Origin: Phycisphaerae bacterium
GTDB taxonomy: Bacteria > Planctomycetota > Phycisphaerae > Sedimentisphaerales > Sedimentisphaeraceae
Direction of reading: 5' to 3'
DNA: 64,000 nucleotides
NCBI GenBank assembly: GCA_027078365.1
Contig: JALWYQ010000014.1
Span: forward strand, 1-64,000
The position numbers and the translations under genes are program-made. Position 1 is the stretch's first letter, and every line of letters starts with the position of its first letter. Below the pieces are notes generated by a model that had not been told where the DNA came from, did no database searches, and was given only the letters and a program-made list of their open reading frames with translations. Below, piece by piece: positions 40,673 to 50,466 of the stretch.

Positions 40673-41167
40673 TTAATGGGCGTTTTGATAACCAATGATG
40701 TAGGAAGTTTCTATTCGCTTCTTTTCAGAGACAATAACTGTCGCAACAAGCAGATACTTCTTTTTTAGTAGAGCCACTGGTAAACTTAGATCAAATTCAT
40801 AGGAGTTAAATATACTGCGCCAATGTTTTTGGGCAGCCTTTTTGTCTCTAAGGTCAATATCTTTCCATAGAAATATCCTTTTGCCCCTCTTGTTGGTTAT
40901 ATATGGTTGATAGTCGTAGAGTTCAAACCTAAATATAGCTGGTGCCGCAATATTAGTTCTATCTTTTGAAAGCAAATCCACATATATCTTTAAGTCACTA
41001 CGAGGAATAGACTTATCAACAAATGATATCTCGCTAAGCCCAACGATTTTTGCGCTGTTTATTCTTCTACGAGTTTCTTTCGATTCTTGACTTGTCTGCA
41101 TATTCTTATGTGCGCAGCCACTCGAGAAGAGGATGAGAAAAGATAGTAAAACAACAAACTTATTCAT
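40673..41167 (-). CDS. hypothetical lipoprotein
   Basis: Lipobox LFSSGCAHK; 3 bp from ribBA. Confidence 0.65.
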   Translation of the reverse strand: MNKFVVLLSFLILFSSGCAHKNMQTSQESKETRRRINSAKIVGLSEISFVDKSIPRSDLKIYVDLLSKDRTNIAAPAIFRFELYDYQPYITNKRGKRIFLWKDIDLRDKKAAQKHWRSIFNSYEFDLSLPVALLKKKYLLVATVIVSEKKRIETSYIIGYQNAH

Positions 41168-41169
41168 CT

Positions 41170-42405
41170 TTAGAGATCCTCAGAAAGCATATGCCCAAAA
41201 CGATGCTTCTTTGTTCTTAAGTAATCAACATTGTGCTTAGTTGATTTCATCTCAATTGGAATCTGCTCTGTAACATGTATGCCGTAAATCTCAAGGTCAG
41301 AAACTTTCTTAGGGTTATTTGTCATGACACGAACATTGCTAATACCCAAATCCTTTAGTATCTGGGCACCAACACCATAATCTCGTTTATCTGGAGAGAA
41401 GCCTAGCTCAACATTGGCATCCCAAGTGTCAATACCCTCTTCTTGAAGTTTGTAGGCATGCAATTTGTTGGCAAGCCCAATACCTCTACCCTCTTGCCTG
41501 AGATACACTAACGCCCCAGAGCCCTCCTTATTAATCATATTCATTGCCGCTGCAAGTTGGTCTCCGCATTCACATCTTTTGGAATGAAAGAGATCGCCTG
41601 TCATACATTCTGAATGAACCCTGATTAAAACTGGTTCGTCATGCTTTATTACGTTGCCATCGGAGTCAAGCTTTCCAATGTCACCTTTACAGAGTGCAAG
41701 ATGCGGCTCCGTAGAAGATGGACTCTGGTAACCTATCATGGTAAACTCACCAAAATCTGTAGGCATCTTAACAGATTGAATCCTCTTAACAATGGTCTCT
41801 CTCTGAAGACGATACTCAACAATCTTGGCTACAGATGTCATCTTTAAGCCAAATTTATCGCAATATTTCAGCAGATCTGGCACTCTAGCCATTGTTCCAT
41901 CGTCATTGATAATTTCACAGATAACGCCAGCAGGATTAAGCCCTGCCAGACTCATCAAGTCAACTGCGCCCTCTGTTTGCCCAATGCGGACTAGAGTTCC
42001 CCCATCAGTTGCTCGGAGTGGAAAAATATGTCCTGGTCTGGCCAATTCATGGGCCTTTGTATTCTTATCTGCGAGTAGTTTAATCGTTCTAGATCTATCA
42101 GCAGCACTAATACCTGTCGTAATGCCTTCTCTAGCATCAACACTAACTGTAAACGCTGTTGAGAATGTTGCTGTATTTACAGCCGTCTGAGGATAGAGCC
42201 CTAGCTCGTCACACCTTTGCGCTGTTAGAGGAACACATATTAATCCCCTACCGTGAGTTGCCATAAAATTAACAATCTCAGGTGTGGCAAATTCAGCTGC
42301 GCAAACTAAATCGCCCTCATTTTCACGGTCTTCATCATCAACAAGAACAATCATTTTGCCGTTCTTGAGGTCTTCAAGTATTTCAGGTATCGGACTAAAA
42401 TCCAC
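41170..42405 (-). CDS. ribBA: bifunctional DHBP synthase/GTP cyclohydrolase II
   Basis: VLVDDEDRENEGDLVCAAE; GTP cyclohydrolase II RVHSECMTGDLFHSKRCECGDQL, YLRQEGRGIGL. Confidence 0.97.
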   Translation of the reverse strand: MDFSPIPEILEDLKNGKMIVLVDDEDRENEGDLVCAAEFATPEIVNFMATHGRGLICVPLTAQRCDELGLYPQTAVNTATFSTAFTVSVDAREGITTGISAADRSRTIKLLADKNTKAHELARPGHIFPLRATDGGTLVRIGQTEGAVDLMSLAGLNPAGVICEIINDDGTMARVPDLLKYCDKFGLKMTSVAKIVEYRLQRETIVKRIQSVKMPTDFGEFTMIGYQSPSSTEPHLALCKGDIGKLDSDGNVIKHDEPVLIRVHSECMTGDLFHSKRCECGDQLAAAMNMINKEGSGALVYLRQEGRGIGLANKLHAYKLQEEGIDTWDANVELGFSPDKRDYGVGAQILKDLGISNVRVMTNNPKKVSDLEIYGIHVTEQIPIEMKSTKHNVDYLRTKKHRFGHMLSEDL

Positions 42406-42462
42406 AATAACCCTTTCTTTCGTAAAGATATAATCTGTTGATAGCTATAGTTGTCAGAACCT

Positions 42463-43056
42463 TTAAGCTCTACCAAGTTCCTCAATATAGCGACTTCCAC
42501 TGTGAATGTAAACCAATGTCGCAAAAAAAGCCGTTATCGCCGAGATAAGCCATAAAAGCTTTACAATCGTCGGCCACGATGGGAATATTGACGTAATATC
42601 AGGCGCAGTCAATACTGAAGCAACCATAATTAACTGTAATGCCGTAGTGGTTTTACCTAAAAAGTTAGGGACAACCTTGACGCGTCCACAAAGCCACAAA
42701 AACACAAAGAAACCCACAGTAAGGACAATATCCTTACTAAATACGACAGCAACCACCCAGAATGGAATCTTAAACCCAGCAACGGCAGAATGGTTGCTAG
42801 CCAAAATAACACAAGAGAGGCTTAGTAGGATTTTATCTGCTAGCGGGTCCAAGAATGTACCTAATGCAGAGACTTGATTGAAACGCCTCGCGATAAATCC
42901 GTCAAGAAAATCACTAAAGGCCATAAATAAAAAAAGCCATATAGCATAGTAACGATATTGATTGGGCTCTACGGAGCTATTGATATGCAATAGGCAATAA
43001 ACTAAAGGCGCAACTAGTAATATTCTTAGCAATGTAATCTGATTAGCAACATTCAC
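42463..43056 (-). CDS. pgsA: CDP-diacylglycerol-glycerol-3-phosphate 3-phosphatidyltransferase
   Basis: CDP-alcohol motif SDFLDGFIARRFNQVSALGTFLDPLADK; GTG start inferred. Confidence 0.92.
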   Translation of the reverse strand: MNVANQITLLRILLVAPLVYCLLHINSSVEPNQYRYYAIWLFLFMAFSDFLDGFIARRFNQVSALGTFLDPLADKILLSLSCVILASNHSAVAGFKIPFWVVAVVFSKDIVLTVGFFVFLWLCGRVKVVPNFLGKTTTALQLIMVASVLTAPDITSIFPSWPTIVKLLWLISAITAFFATLVYIHSGSRYIEELGRA

Positions 43057-43099
43057 TATTATTAGCCTTCCCAAAAAGCATCACAGAGCTCAAAATAAA

Positions 43100-43831
43100 T
43101 TACAGAGAACGACCGCCATCAACATTTAATACTTGCCCAGTAACATAATCGTTCTTCAATAAAAATAATAGCGCATCAACTACCTCGCTAGCTTTAGCCT
43201 TTCGTGCCAATGGAATCTTATCAATTTGAGATTGTTTTAATTCATCATTAAAACCCTCAGGCCAACTTACAATACCAGGAGAAATTGCATTTACAAGTAC
43301 GTTTGGGGCAAGTTCCTTTGCCAAAGCTTTAGTCATACTCACCACCGCTGCTTTGCTCGCGCAGTAGAGCGAATAGTTAGCCCAATTCAATTCTGCAGCT
43401 ATATCAGCAATATTAATAACCTTGGCAGAAACTGTATCGCTACGCCCCAAAGAAGCCACAAATCTTTGAGTTGTTAGGAATGTAGCCGAAACATTTAGAG
43501 ATAATGTCTTTTCAATTTCTTCTGGTTCAATATCCAAAAGCGGTTTCCTTTGAAAGACAGAAGCTGAATTCACCAGAATGCTTGCCCGAGCGAAACCATC
43601 TACCTCTTCAAACAATCTTGCTACCTCTTTGGGTTTAGTAAGATCTGCTCTAACTGCAACGGCTTGACCACCTTCATTTGCAATCTTCTCCACTACAGAA
43701 AGAGCCTTCTCGGCGTTTGAATTATAGTGACAGACGCATTTAACACCCCTTTGGGCTAGCGCAACAGCAAAGTGTGAACCAAGTTCTCCACTTACGCCCG
43801 TTATAATCGCTGTCTTTGCTCGAATATCCAT
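43100..43831 (-). CDS. SDR family oxidoreductase
   Basis: AIITGVSGELGSHFAVAL; YSLYCASKAAVVSMTKALAKEL; VTGQVLNVDGG. Confidence 0.9.
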   Translation of the reverse strand: MDIRAKTAIITGVSGELGSHFAVALAQRGVKCVCHYNSNAEKALSVVEKIANEGGQAVAVRADLTKPKEVARLFEEVDGFARASILVNSASVFQRKPLLDIEPEEIEKTLSLNVSATFLTTQRFVASLGRSDTVSAKVINIADIAAELNWANYSLYCASKAAVVSMTKALAKELAPNVLVNAISPGIVSWPEGFNDELKQSQIDKIPLARKAKASEVVDALLFLLKNDYVTGQVLNVDGGRSL

Positions 43832-43951
43832 TAAGGAGATAGTAATTAAGAAGCCAATATTTGGCAAGAACTAGTTTTGACTTAAAAGCAGTCTGACTAA
43901 TAAAATAAATATTAGATGCTTAATAAAATATTTGGCTTTTGAGTATTACTC

Positions 43952-43979
43952 TTGAAGCTAATTTTGTAGTGGCTATAAT
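43952..43979 (+). promoter_or_regulatory. sigma70 promoter TTGAAG-N16-TATAAT upstream of pdxJ
   Basis: Hexamers read directly. Confidence 0.55.
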
Positions 43980-44022
43980 GCTGTAGATAATAATATTACT
44001 ATTTAGCTAAGGATTTAAATCT

Positions 44023-44751
44023 ATGGCTGTATTAAATGTCAATATTGACCACATAGCAACAGTTAGGCAGGCGCGTAAAACTGATGAACCAGACCCTGTC
44101 TGGGCAGCTTCGCAATGTGAGCTTGCTGGAGCAAATGGCATAACAGTGCATCTTAGACAAGATAGGCGACATATCTGCGATAGAGATGTTGAGATTCTTA
44201 AAAAAACAGTAGCATCAAAATTCAATCTGGAAATGAGTATCGCTGAGCCAATCGTAAAGATTGCCGAACGCATTAAACCAGATCAAGTAACGCTTGTACC
44301 TGAAAAACGAGCAGAACTAACAACTGAAGGAGGACTCGACTGTGTTAAAAACAAAAAGAGACTCTCTGAGGTTGTTAAGAGAATGAAGAAGAAAAAGATT
44401 ATAGTCTCTACTTTTATAGTTCCAGACGCTGATCAGATTAAAGCATCTGCTGATCTTGGCTGTCAAGCAGTTGAGTTGCATACCGGTATGTACGCAAACG
44501 CCAAAGGCCAACGCGCAATCAACAAGAGATTAGATGACTTAGTAAAGGCTAGAGATCTAGCAATGGAACTTGGCCTGACAGTTCACGCTGGACATGGCTT
44601 AACATATAGAAATATTATTCCTGTCGCACAAATTGACGGAATCTGTGAGTTCAATATCGGTCACAGCATCATAGCAAGAAGCCTATTCTCTGGCATATAC
44701 GATGCAACCTGTGAGATGATAGATTTACTCATGCGAGCACAAACATACTAA
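44023..44751 (+). CDS. pdxJ: pyridoxine 5'-phosphate synthase
   Basis: LNVNIDHIATVRQARKTDEPDPVWAA; GANGITVHLRQDRRHI; LTVHAGHGLTYRN. Confidence 0.97.
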   Translation: MAVLNVNIDHIATVRQARKTDEPDPVWAASQCELAGANGITVHLRQDRRHICDRDVEILKKTVASKFNLEMSIAEPIVKIAERIKPDQVTLVPEKRAELTTEGGLDCVKNKKRLSEVVKRMKKKKIIVSTFIVPDADQIKASADLGCQAVELHTGMYANAKGQRAINKRLDDLVKARDLAMELGLTVHAGHGLTYRNIIPVAQIDGICEFNIGHSIIARSLFSGIYDATCEMIDLLMRAQTY

Positions 44752-44784
44752 AAAAAGAAACCAAAATAACAACAGGAGACAATA

Positions 44785-45657
44785 ATGTTTACTGGATCAC
44801 TCGTAGCACTTGTCACCCCTTTTCAAGATGGCAAGGTTGACTACAATACATTAGAAGAACTGGTGGATTTTCATCTAGAAAATGGAACAGACGGTATTGT
44901 GCCAGTTGGTACAACTGGAGAATCCCCAACACTAACTCCACAAGAGCACATGAAGGTAATTGAATGTGTCGTCAAAAGAGTAAATGGCAAAATCCCTGTT
45001 ATCGCAGGAGCTGGTTCTAACAGTACTGCAGAAGCAATTGAGTTAACAGCATTCGCAAAAAAGGTCGGCGCAGATGCGACGCTACAAGTTTGCCCTTACT
45101 ACAACAAACCAACCCAAGAGGGACTTTACGCTCACTTCAAGGCAATCGTAGATAACGTTGATTTACCTATCGTACTCTATAATATACCTGGAAGATGCGG
45201 TGGATCTGGGCTTGCACCAAAAACAATCGCAGCTCTTGGAGAACTAGAAAATGTTGTCGCCATAAAAGAAGCTACAGGCAGTCTAGATCAAGCAAGTGAA
45301 ATTGCTATGCTCAGTGACATTACAATCTTGTCTGGAGACGATTCACTAACACTACCTCTTGCTAGTATTGGAGCAAAAGGAGTAATTAGTGTTGTTGCAA
45401 ATATAATCCCAACTGATGTTAAAGCTATGACAGATCTTATTCTCGAAGGAGATTTCCTCTCTGCCAGAAAGTGGCACAGGAAACTCTTTACCCTATCAAA
45501 GTCGTTGCTTGGCATGTCAACAAATCCAATACCTATAAAAGCTGCAATGAGTATGATGGGAATGATTCCTGATGAACTTAGATTGCCTATGACTCAGCTA
45601 GATGATAGCAATAAAGAGAAACTCAGACGCATACTCTCTGATTACGGGCTTTTATAA
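44785..45657 (+). CDS. dapA: 4-hydroxy-tetrahydrodipicolinate synthase
   Basis: GTTGESPTLTPQEH; YYNKPTQEGLYAHF; VAIKEATGSL. Confidence 0.97.
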   Translation: MFTGSLVALVTPFQDGKVDYNTLEELVDFHLENGTDGIVPVGTTGESPTLTPQEHMKVIECVVKRVNGKIPVIAGAGSNSTAEAIELTAFAKKVGADATLQVCPYYNKPTQEGLYAHFKAIVDNVDLPIVLYNIPGRCGGSGLAPKTIAALGELENVVAIKEATGSLDQASEIAMLSDITILSGDDSLTLPLASIGAKGVISVVANIIPTDVKAMTDLILEGDFLSARKWHRKLFTLSKSLLGMSTNPIPIKAAMSMMGMIPDELRLPMTQLDDSNKEKLRRILSDYGLL

Positions 45658-45685
45658 GGCTCTAGAGAACCCCTAATAAATAATA

Positions 45686-45730
45686 AAAAAGGAGCTGGAA
45701 ATCTTTAAGACTTCCAGCTCCTTTTTATTT
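45686..45730 (+). terminator. intrinsic terminator after dapA
   Basis: AAAAAGGAGCTGGAA...TTCCAGCTCCTTTTT. Confidence 0.9.
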
Positions 45731-45756
45731 TCAAATCTCAAGGAGACTCTCAGAGA

Positions 45757-46236
45757 CTATTTCAAGCCAAAGATGCGCATCCAATCGTCGGTCTCTGCAT
45801 CTGTTAGTCCTTGACGTTTTTCACTTGGTTCAGTTTGCTTTCTCGACTTACGATTGAGTCTAGTTAAAGCCATCCGCCAAAAATCTTCACTTGCTAGAGA
45901 AGTCGCCCTGCGTCTTGAAGCCGCAAGACGAAGTTTTCTGTCACTGCTGACTACAACAAGTCTGCGAGGTGCAGAGTCTGAATTAATTTCATCGATTACA
46001 ATATCGTCCGCTTCCAGATCTTCGCCAGAGAATTTAACACTAAGGTTTGCAAAACCATAGTAGAAGCTTTTGTCAATCGGACCAGTTCCATCAAAGATAA
46101 TAAATGCGTTATCTCTTATTCTGGAGAAATACTCATTCATGACAGAACACATGACCGCCTCATCCATGCCGGCGAATTCCTCGCCAGAACCACGTATAGC
46201 GTACAGTAAATTATGTCCGTCAATTAAATAAGGCAT
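45757..46236 (-). CDS. NYN domain/YacP-like RNase
   Basis: YLIDGHNLLYAI; IFDGTGP; EADDIVIDEI; VVVSSDRKLRLAASRRRA. Confidence 0.85.
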   Translation of the reverse strand: MPYLIDGHNLLYAIRGSGEEFAGMDEAVMCSVMNEYFSRIRDNAFIIFDGTGPIDKSFYYGFANLSVKFSGEDLEADDIVIDEINSDSAPRRLVVVSSDRKLRLAASRRRATSLASEDFWRMALTRLNRKSRKQTEPSEKRQGLTDAETDDWMRIFGLK

Positions 46237-46309
46237 CTAATATCTTTCTCTAATAAATTAAGCTCCACAAATGACTTATCGGGTAGTCAAAGATAAAAAT
46301 CCACTTAAT

Positions 46310-47617
46310 TTATGCATCGCACGAGAATCTAATCTCGCCACCTACAATTGTGTACTCCACCTTACCGCTCAATTGCCACCCTCCATATGGGCAATTTCTC
46401 GCCTTAGACTTAAATTTGTTGATATCAACCCTATATTTAGCTTCTGGGTCTATTATTGTAATATCAGCCCAGTACCCCTTGCTAAGAGCTCCTTTTTCAT
46501 TATCTATCCCGATAATCTTAGCTGGTCTGCTAGTTAGCATAGCAACAAGCTCAGACCAACCGATAACTTCTGTCTCAATCAAGGCTTTAATGTAGAGCCC
46601 AAGTGCGCACTCAATACCAGCAATCCCAAATGGTGCCGCTAAAAATTCCAATTCCTTCTCACTCATCAAGTGTGGTGCATGATCCGTCACCAAGGCATCA
46701 ATAATTCCATCTTTAATAGCATCTATAATTGCCGCAACATCCCTTTGAGTTCGAAGCGGAGGATTCACCTTGTAATTCGTGTCATAGTCTTTTATGCAAT
46801 CATCGGTAAATAAAAGGTGGTGAGGGGTTACTTCACAAGTAACGTTTAATCCGTCCGCCTTAGCTTGACGGATAATATCTATCGAGCCTTTTGTTGAAAG
46901 GTGCTGCGCGTGATACTTGGCTCCAGTCTTTTTAACAAGCTGAATATCTCGCCACAACATCATCTCTTCTGCAAGCGCATCAATTCCAGGCAAACCAAGT
47001 ATTGTAGAGTTATATCCTGAATTCATAACACCTCGCCCTGCAAGGGCTGCATCTTGACAGTGCTGAGAAACTACGAGGCCAAACATACTTGAATACTTTA
47101 ATACACGAGACATCACTGCAGGGTCTTGAACTCCCGCACCATCATCGGTAAACCCAACTGCGCCAGCCTTCGCCATGAGTCCCATCTCCGCAAGCTCTAC
47201 ACCCTTGCGGTCTTTAGTCATAGCACCCATAACATAGACGTGCGTTTTTCTCGCTTGGCGCCCCATGCGATGTACAAATTCTACGCTCGTTTCATCTTGG
47301 ATTGGCGGGTCAGTATTAGGCATACAAACAACAGAGGTAAAACCTCCCGCCACTGCCGCCGCCGAACCACTTGCGATAGTCTCTTCTTCCTCATCGCCAG
47401 GTTCGCGAAAATGTACATGTATATCGATTAATCCTGGAGTTACAATCTTTCCGGTGGCATCAATTGTTTTATCAATATTGATATCAGTTTCAATATTCTT
47501 TGCGACCTTTGCAACCTTACCATCAACAACTAAAACATCACAAATCTCATCGACAGAATTGGCCGGATCAACAACACGACCATTCTTTATAAGTAGATTC
47601 TTCTTCGCTTCTTTCAT
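46310..47617 (-). CDS. pyrC: dihydroorotase
   Basis: GLIDIHVHFREPGDEEEETIASGSAAAVAGGFTSVVCMPNTDP; VTDHAPH. Confidence 0.95.
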   Translation of the reverse strand: MKEAKKNLLIKNGRVVDPANSVDEICDVLVVDGKVAKVAKNIETDINIDKTIDATGKIVTPGLIDIHVHFREPGDEEEETIASGSAAAVAGGFTSVVCMPNTDPPIQDETSVEFVHRMGRQARKTHVYVMGAMTKDRKGVELAEMGLMAKAGAVGFTDDGAGVQDPAVMSRVLKYSSMFGLVVSQHCQDAALAGRGVMNSGYNSTILGLPGIDALAEEMMLWRDIQLVKKTGAKYHAQHLSTKGSIDIIRQAKADGLNVTCEVTPHHLLFTDDCIKDYDTNYKVNPPLRTQRDVAAIIDAIKDGIIDALVTDHAPHLMSEKELEFLAAPFGIAGIECALGLYIKALIETEVIGWSELVAMLTSRPAKIIGIDNEKGALSKGYWADITIIDPEAKYRVDINKFKSKARNCPYGGWQLSGKVEYTIVGGEIRFSCDA

Positions 47618-47680
47618 ATGTTCAACCAGCCTTATAAAAGCAATCCAGCAATTTAATCACAAACAATTAATTCACATTAT

Positions 47681-48682
47681 CTAACGTTTATTTCGCTGTT
47701 TTTCTATCTGAGCTGCCGCTTTATTTACAAGATACAACACTGCCATCCTAACAGAAATACCATTTGCAACCTGTTCAAGTATTACAGAATTTTCACCATC
47801 AGCCACCTCACTCTCAATCTCAACACCTCTATTCATAGGACCTGGATGCATAACCATAATATCATCTTTGGCTCGCTTCATACGCTCTGACGTTAAACCA
47901 AACCATTTTGAATACTCTCTTTTAGAAGGGAATGGATTACTCGAGAGACGCTCAAATTGGATTCTTAGCATATTTATGACATCAAGGTCTTCAATAACCT
48001 CATCAAGGTTATAACTTACCCTAACCGGCAGTTTACTAACTTGAGCTGGCATAAGTGTGGGAGGCGCAACTAAAGTAACTTCAGCTCCGAGTTTCGTCAT
48101 TGCCCAGATATTACTGCGCGCAACTCTTGAATTTGCAATATCACCAACTATAGCGATCTTCAAACCGTCAAGAGAACCTCTATGTTTCCTAATGGTATAG
48201 ACATCTAGTAGTGCTTGAGTTGGATGTTCGTTAAAACCATCTCCTGCATTTATGATTGCAGCATTTATCTTCCTGCTGAGTAATTTTGGTGCCCCACCTG
48301 CGCTGTGACGCAAGACTATAGTATCAACTCCCATCGCCTCTAGATTCCTTGCAGTGTCAAGCAAAGTTTCACCTTTACTGAGTGCACTCGATTTTTTCGT
48401 AAACTCTATAACATCTGCACTCAAACGGCTAGCTGCAAGAGAGAAACTATTTCTAGTGCGTGTACTATCTTCGAAAAACATATTAACTACAAGCTTGCCG
48501 CGCAGAGTTGGAGATTTTTTTATCGAACGCTTATTTATAGCAGAGAATCCATCAGCTGTATCTAGAATGAACTCTATCTCTTCTCTAGATAGCTCGCGCA
48601 AACCAATCAAATGCTTTCTGGTCCACTTAAAACCTTTATCTCTTCTTCTTATCACAGAAATATCTCCACACCATATTGACAA
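47681..48682 (-). CDS. pyrB: aspartate carbamoyltransferase catalytic subunit
   Basis: FFEDSTRTRNSFSLAASRL; GDGFNEHPTQALLDVYTI; VMHPGPMNRGVEI. Confidence 0.97.
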   Translation of the reverse strand: MSIWCGDISVIRRRDKGFKWTRKHLIGLRELSREEIEFILDTADGFSAINKRSIKKSPTLRGKLVVNMFFEDSTRTRNSFSLAASRLSADVIEFTKKSSALSKGETLLDTARNLEAMGVDTIVLRHSAGGAPKLLSRKINAAIINAGDGFNEHPTQALLDVYTIRKHRGSLDGLKIAIVGDIANSRVARSNIWAMTKLGAEVTLVAPPTLMPAQVSKLPVRVSYNLDEVIEDLDVINMLRIQFERLSSNPFPSKREYSKWFGLTSERMKRAKDDIMVMHPGPMNRGVEIESEVADGENSVILEQVANGISVRMAVLYLVNKAAAQIEKQRNKR

Positions 48683-48726
48683 TAACCAAGAATTGAGAGC
48701 CGTTTATCAATTTAGAGGCAACTAGG

Positions 48727-49272
48727 CTACGTTAGATCTTCGTCAGAGCTGACAACACAAACCAAATCCTCACCGTCGGTTTCTTTAAAGTGAACCCGAA
48801 CCATCTCATCACTAGCAACTTCTGCATTAAAGCCTACATAATCCGCCTGAATCGGATACTCACGTTGACCACGGTCAACGAGAACCGCAAGCCTTATCCT
48901 AGCTGGTCTTCCAAAATCTACTATAGCATCAAGCGCTGCTCTGCATGAACGACCCGTATGCAATACATCATCAGCAAGGATGATGATTTTTCCGTTAATA
49001 TCTCCTGGTAAATCAGTAATTCCAACAGCTCTTAACGATTCACCGTGAGGGTCGTCAAAATCATCTCTATACAATGCAATATCCAAAGTACCACTTGAAA
49101 TATCTGTATCAAGTTTTTTAGAAAGAATAGATGCAAGCCTCTTGCCAAGAATTTCCCCTCTGCTACGAATTCCAACAACGTAGAAATCTTCTCCCTTGAG
49201 ATCATCTGCTATTAAAGAGGCAAGCTTCTCTATAGATTTGGTCACTTCAGGCGACTTTAGTAGAATATTCAT
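48727..49272 (-). CDS. pyrR: bifunctional pyr operon regulator/uracil phosphoribosyltransferase PyrR
   Basis: PRTase motif IIILADDVLHTGRSCRAALDAI; VLVDRGQREYPIQADYVG; start set at internal ATG 49272. Confidence 0.93.
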   Translation of the reverse strand: MNILLKSPEVTKSIEKLASLIADDLKGEDFYVVGIRSRGEILGKRLASILSKKLDTDISSGTLDIALYRDDFDDPHGESLRAVGITDLPGDINGKIIILADDVLHTGRSCRAALDAIVDFGRPARIRLAVLVDRGQREYPIQADYVGFNAEVASDEMVRVHFKETDGEDLVCVVSSDEDLT

Positions 49273-49385
49273 TACAAAACCCTTATCCTTGGATAGTAAG
49301 CTACACAGCTGTAATTTAAGACTATAACTAGCAGAAGTATAACACTGCTCATAGAGATTAGCAAGCAACTGCGATAAAAGCCATC

Positions 49386-49415
49386 AAAAAAGCCTCAAGA
49401 CACAGCTTGAGGCTT
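49386..49415 (-). terminator. intrinsic terminator of the prepilin-like gene (minus strand)
   Basis: GCCTCAAG-ACACAG-CTTGAGGC with T-run on the minus strand. Confidence 0.85.
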
Positions 49416-49421
49416 CTAAAT

Positions 49422-50372
49422 CTAAAACCAATAATTAAACGCATCTCCCATAGGGTTAGTCTTTATGGTAATTCTGCATCTCTTAAAAGCATCTTCGTCA
49501 GTAGCAGTCGATATCTTGTCAGAAATTAAACTACTCATATTCTGCCATCTAACACTTCCGTCATTGTAAAGGACATTTCCCCCAGAAATAGAGCCGCCTC
49601 TGATATGATTATCAGCGTAAGCTTCTCCCATAAGGTTCTTTAGGGTTGCCGGTTCTTTAGCTGCGCCTTCGCTAATCTCTTTTGTAATAATCAAATCTGT
49701 AACAGCAACAGTATTAGCATCAGAATTGCCATTTTTCGCAACAGAACGCCTAAACCTATTAAGTTTAGATTCACTGTTATGTCCTGAATTGGCCACAACC
49801 TCATAACCTGGCCAATAGCAATATCCAAAGGCAAAACTATTTTTAAGCATCTGATTAGACAGGGTATCTATAATAAAATCTCTCGAATCCAGAGTCTCTG
49901 GATACTTAGCATTTTGCTTTTTCATAAATTCGAGGTATTTCGTGTAATTAATCTGATTCCTCCCCTTCGCCGCCGGACAGAACAAAAATTCTGGGTTTAG
50001 CAGTTTATCCGCAATCAATGCAAATAAGGCTGTTTGAGTTATCTTTTGGCCTATATACTTCTTTGAAAAACTATTGCCCACCAAAACAAAATTGCCGCTA
50101 TTAGATGTATCACGGAAATAATGATGATATTTGAATGGATCTCTATCGTTGGGAACCGGTTTAGGCAGCTTACCCCTGTTTTGTGCAGAATATGTGCCAA
50201 GAGAGATTCCTATTTGGTGCAGACTACTTCCACAGACCACCCTTCTTGCATTATCTTTAACTTTACCAAGCGCAGGCACAAGGATAGCCATTAATAACGA
50301 GATAATTGAAATAACGACTAAAAGCTCAATTAGAGTAAATGCTCGTTTCCCTTGATTTCTGTACAAATACAT
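49422..50372 (-). CDS. prepilin-type N-terminal cleavage/methylation domain protein (planctomycete pseudopilin-like)
   Basis: RAFTLIELLVVISIISLLMAILVPALGKVKDNARRVVCGSSLHQIGISLGTYSAQNRGKLP. Confidence 0.88.
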   Translation of the reverse strand: MYLYRNQGKRAFTLIELLVVISIISLLMAILVPALGKVKDNARRVVCGSSLHQIGISLGTYSAQNRGKLPKPVPNDRDPFKYHHYFRDTSNSGNFVLVGNSFSKKYIGQKITQTALFALIADKLLNPEFLFCPAAKGRNQINYTKYLEFMKKQNAKYPETLDSRDFIIDTLSNQMLKNSFAFGYCYWPGYEVVANSGHNSESKLNRFRRSVAKNGNSDANTVAVTDLIITKEISEGAAKEPATLKNLMGEAYADNHIRGGSISGGNVLYNDGSVRWQNMSSLISDKISTATDEDAFKRCRITIKTNPMGDAFNYWF

Positions 50373-50410
50373 AAGTACCTCTATATCGTAAAGGATATGT
50401 GAAACAATAA

Positions 50411-50446
50411 AAAACAAGGTCGCAGCAATAATACTGAGACCTTGTT
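50411..50446 (-). terminator. intrinsic terminator of the beta-helix gene (minus strand)
   Basis: AACAAGGTC...GACCTTGTT with T-run on the minus strand. Confidence 0.75.
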
Positions 50447-50466
50447 ATAAGAAGCATAGCTATTTT

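Noticed and set aside
42406-42462. Possible FMN riboswitch upstream of ribBA
   Set aside because: The gap is only about 58 bp and lacks recognisable RFN-element sequence.
45288-45515. Minus-strand ORF within dapA, plus similar small antisense ORFs elsewhere
   Set aside because: Antisense to well-supported enzymes, with no ribosome-binding site or family motif.
49273-49421. PyrR attenuator upstream of pyrR
   Set aside because: No recognisable PyrR-binding stem-loop; the only strong hairpin there is the upstream gene's terminator.
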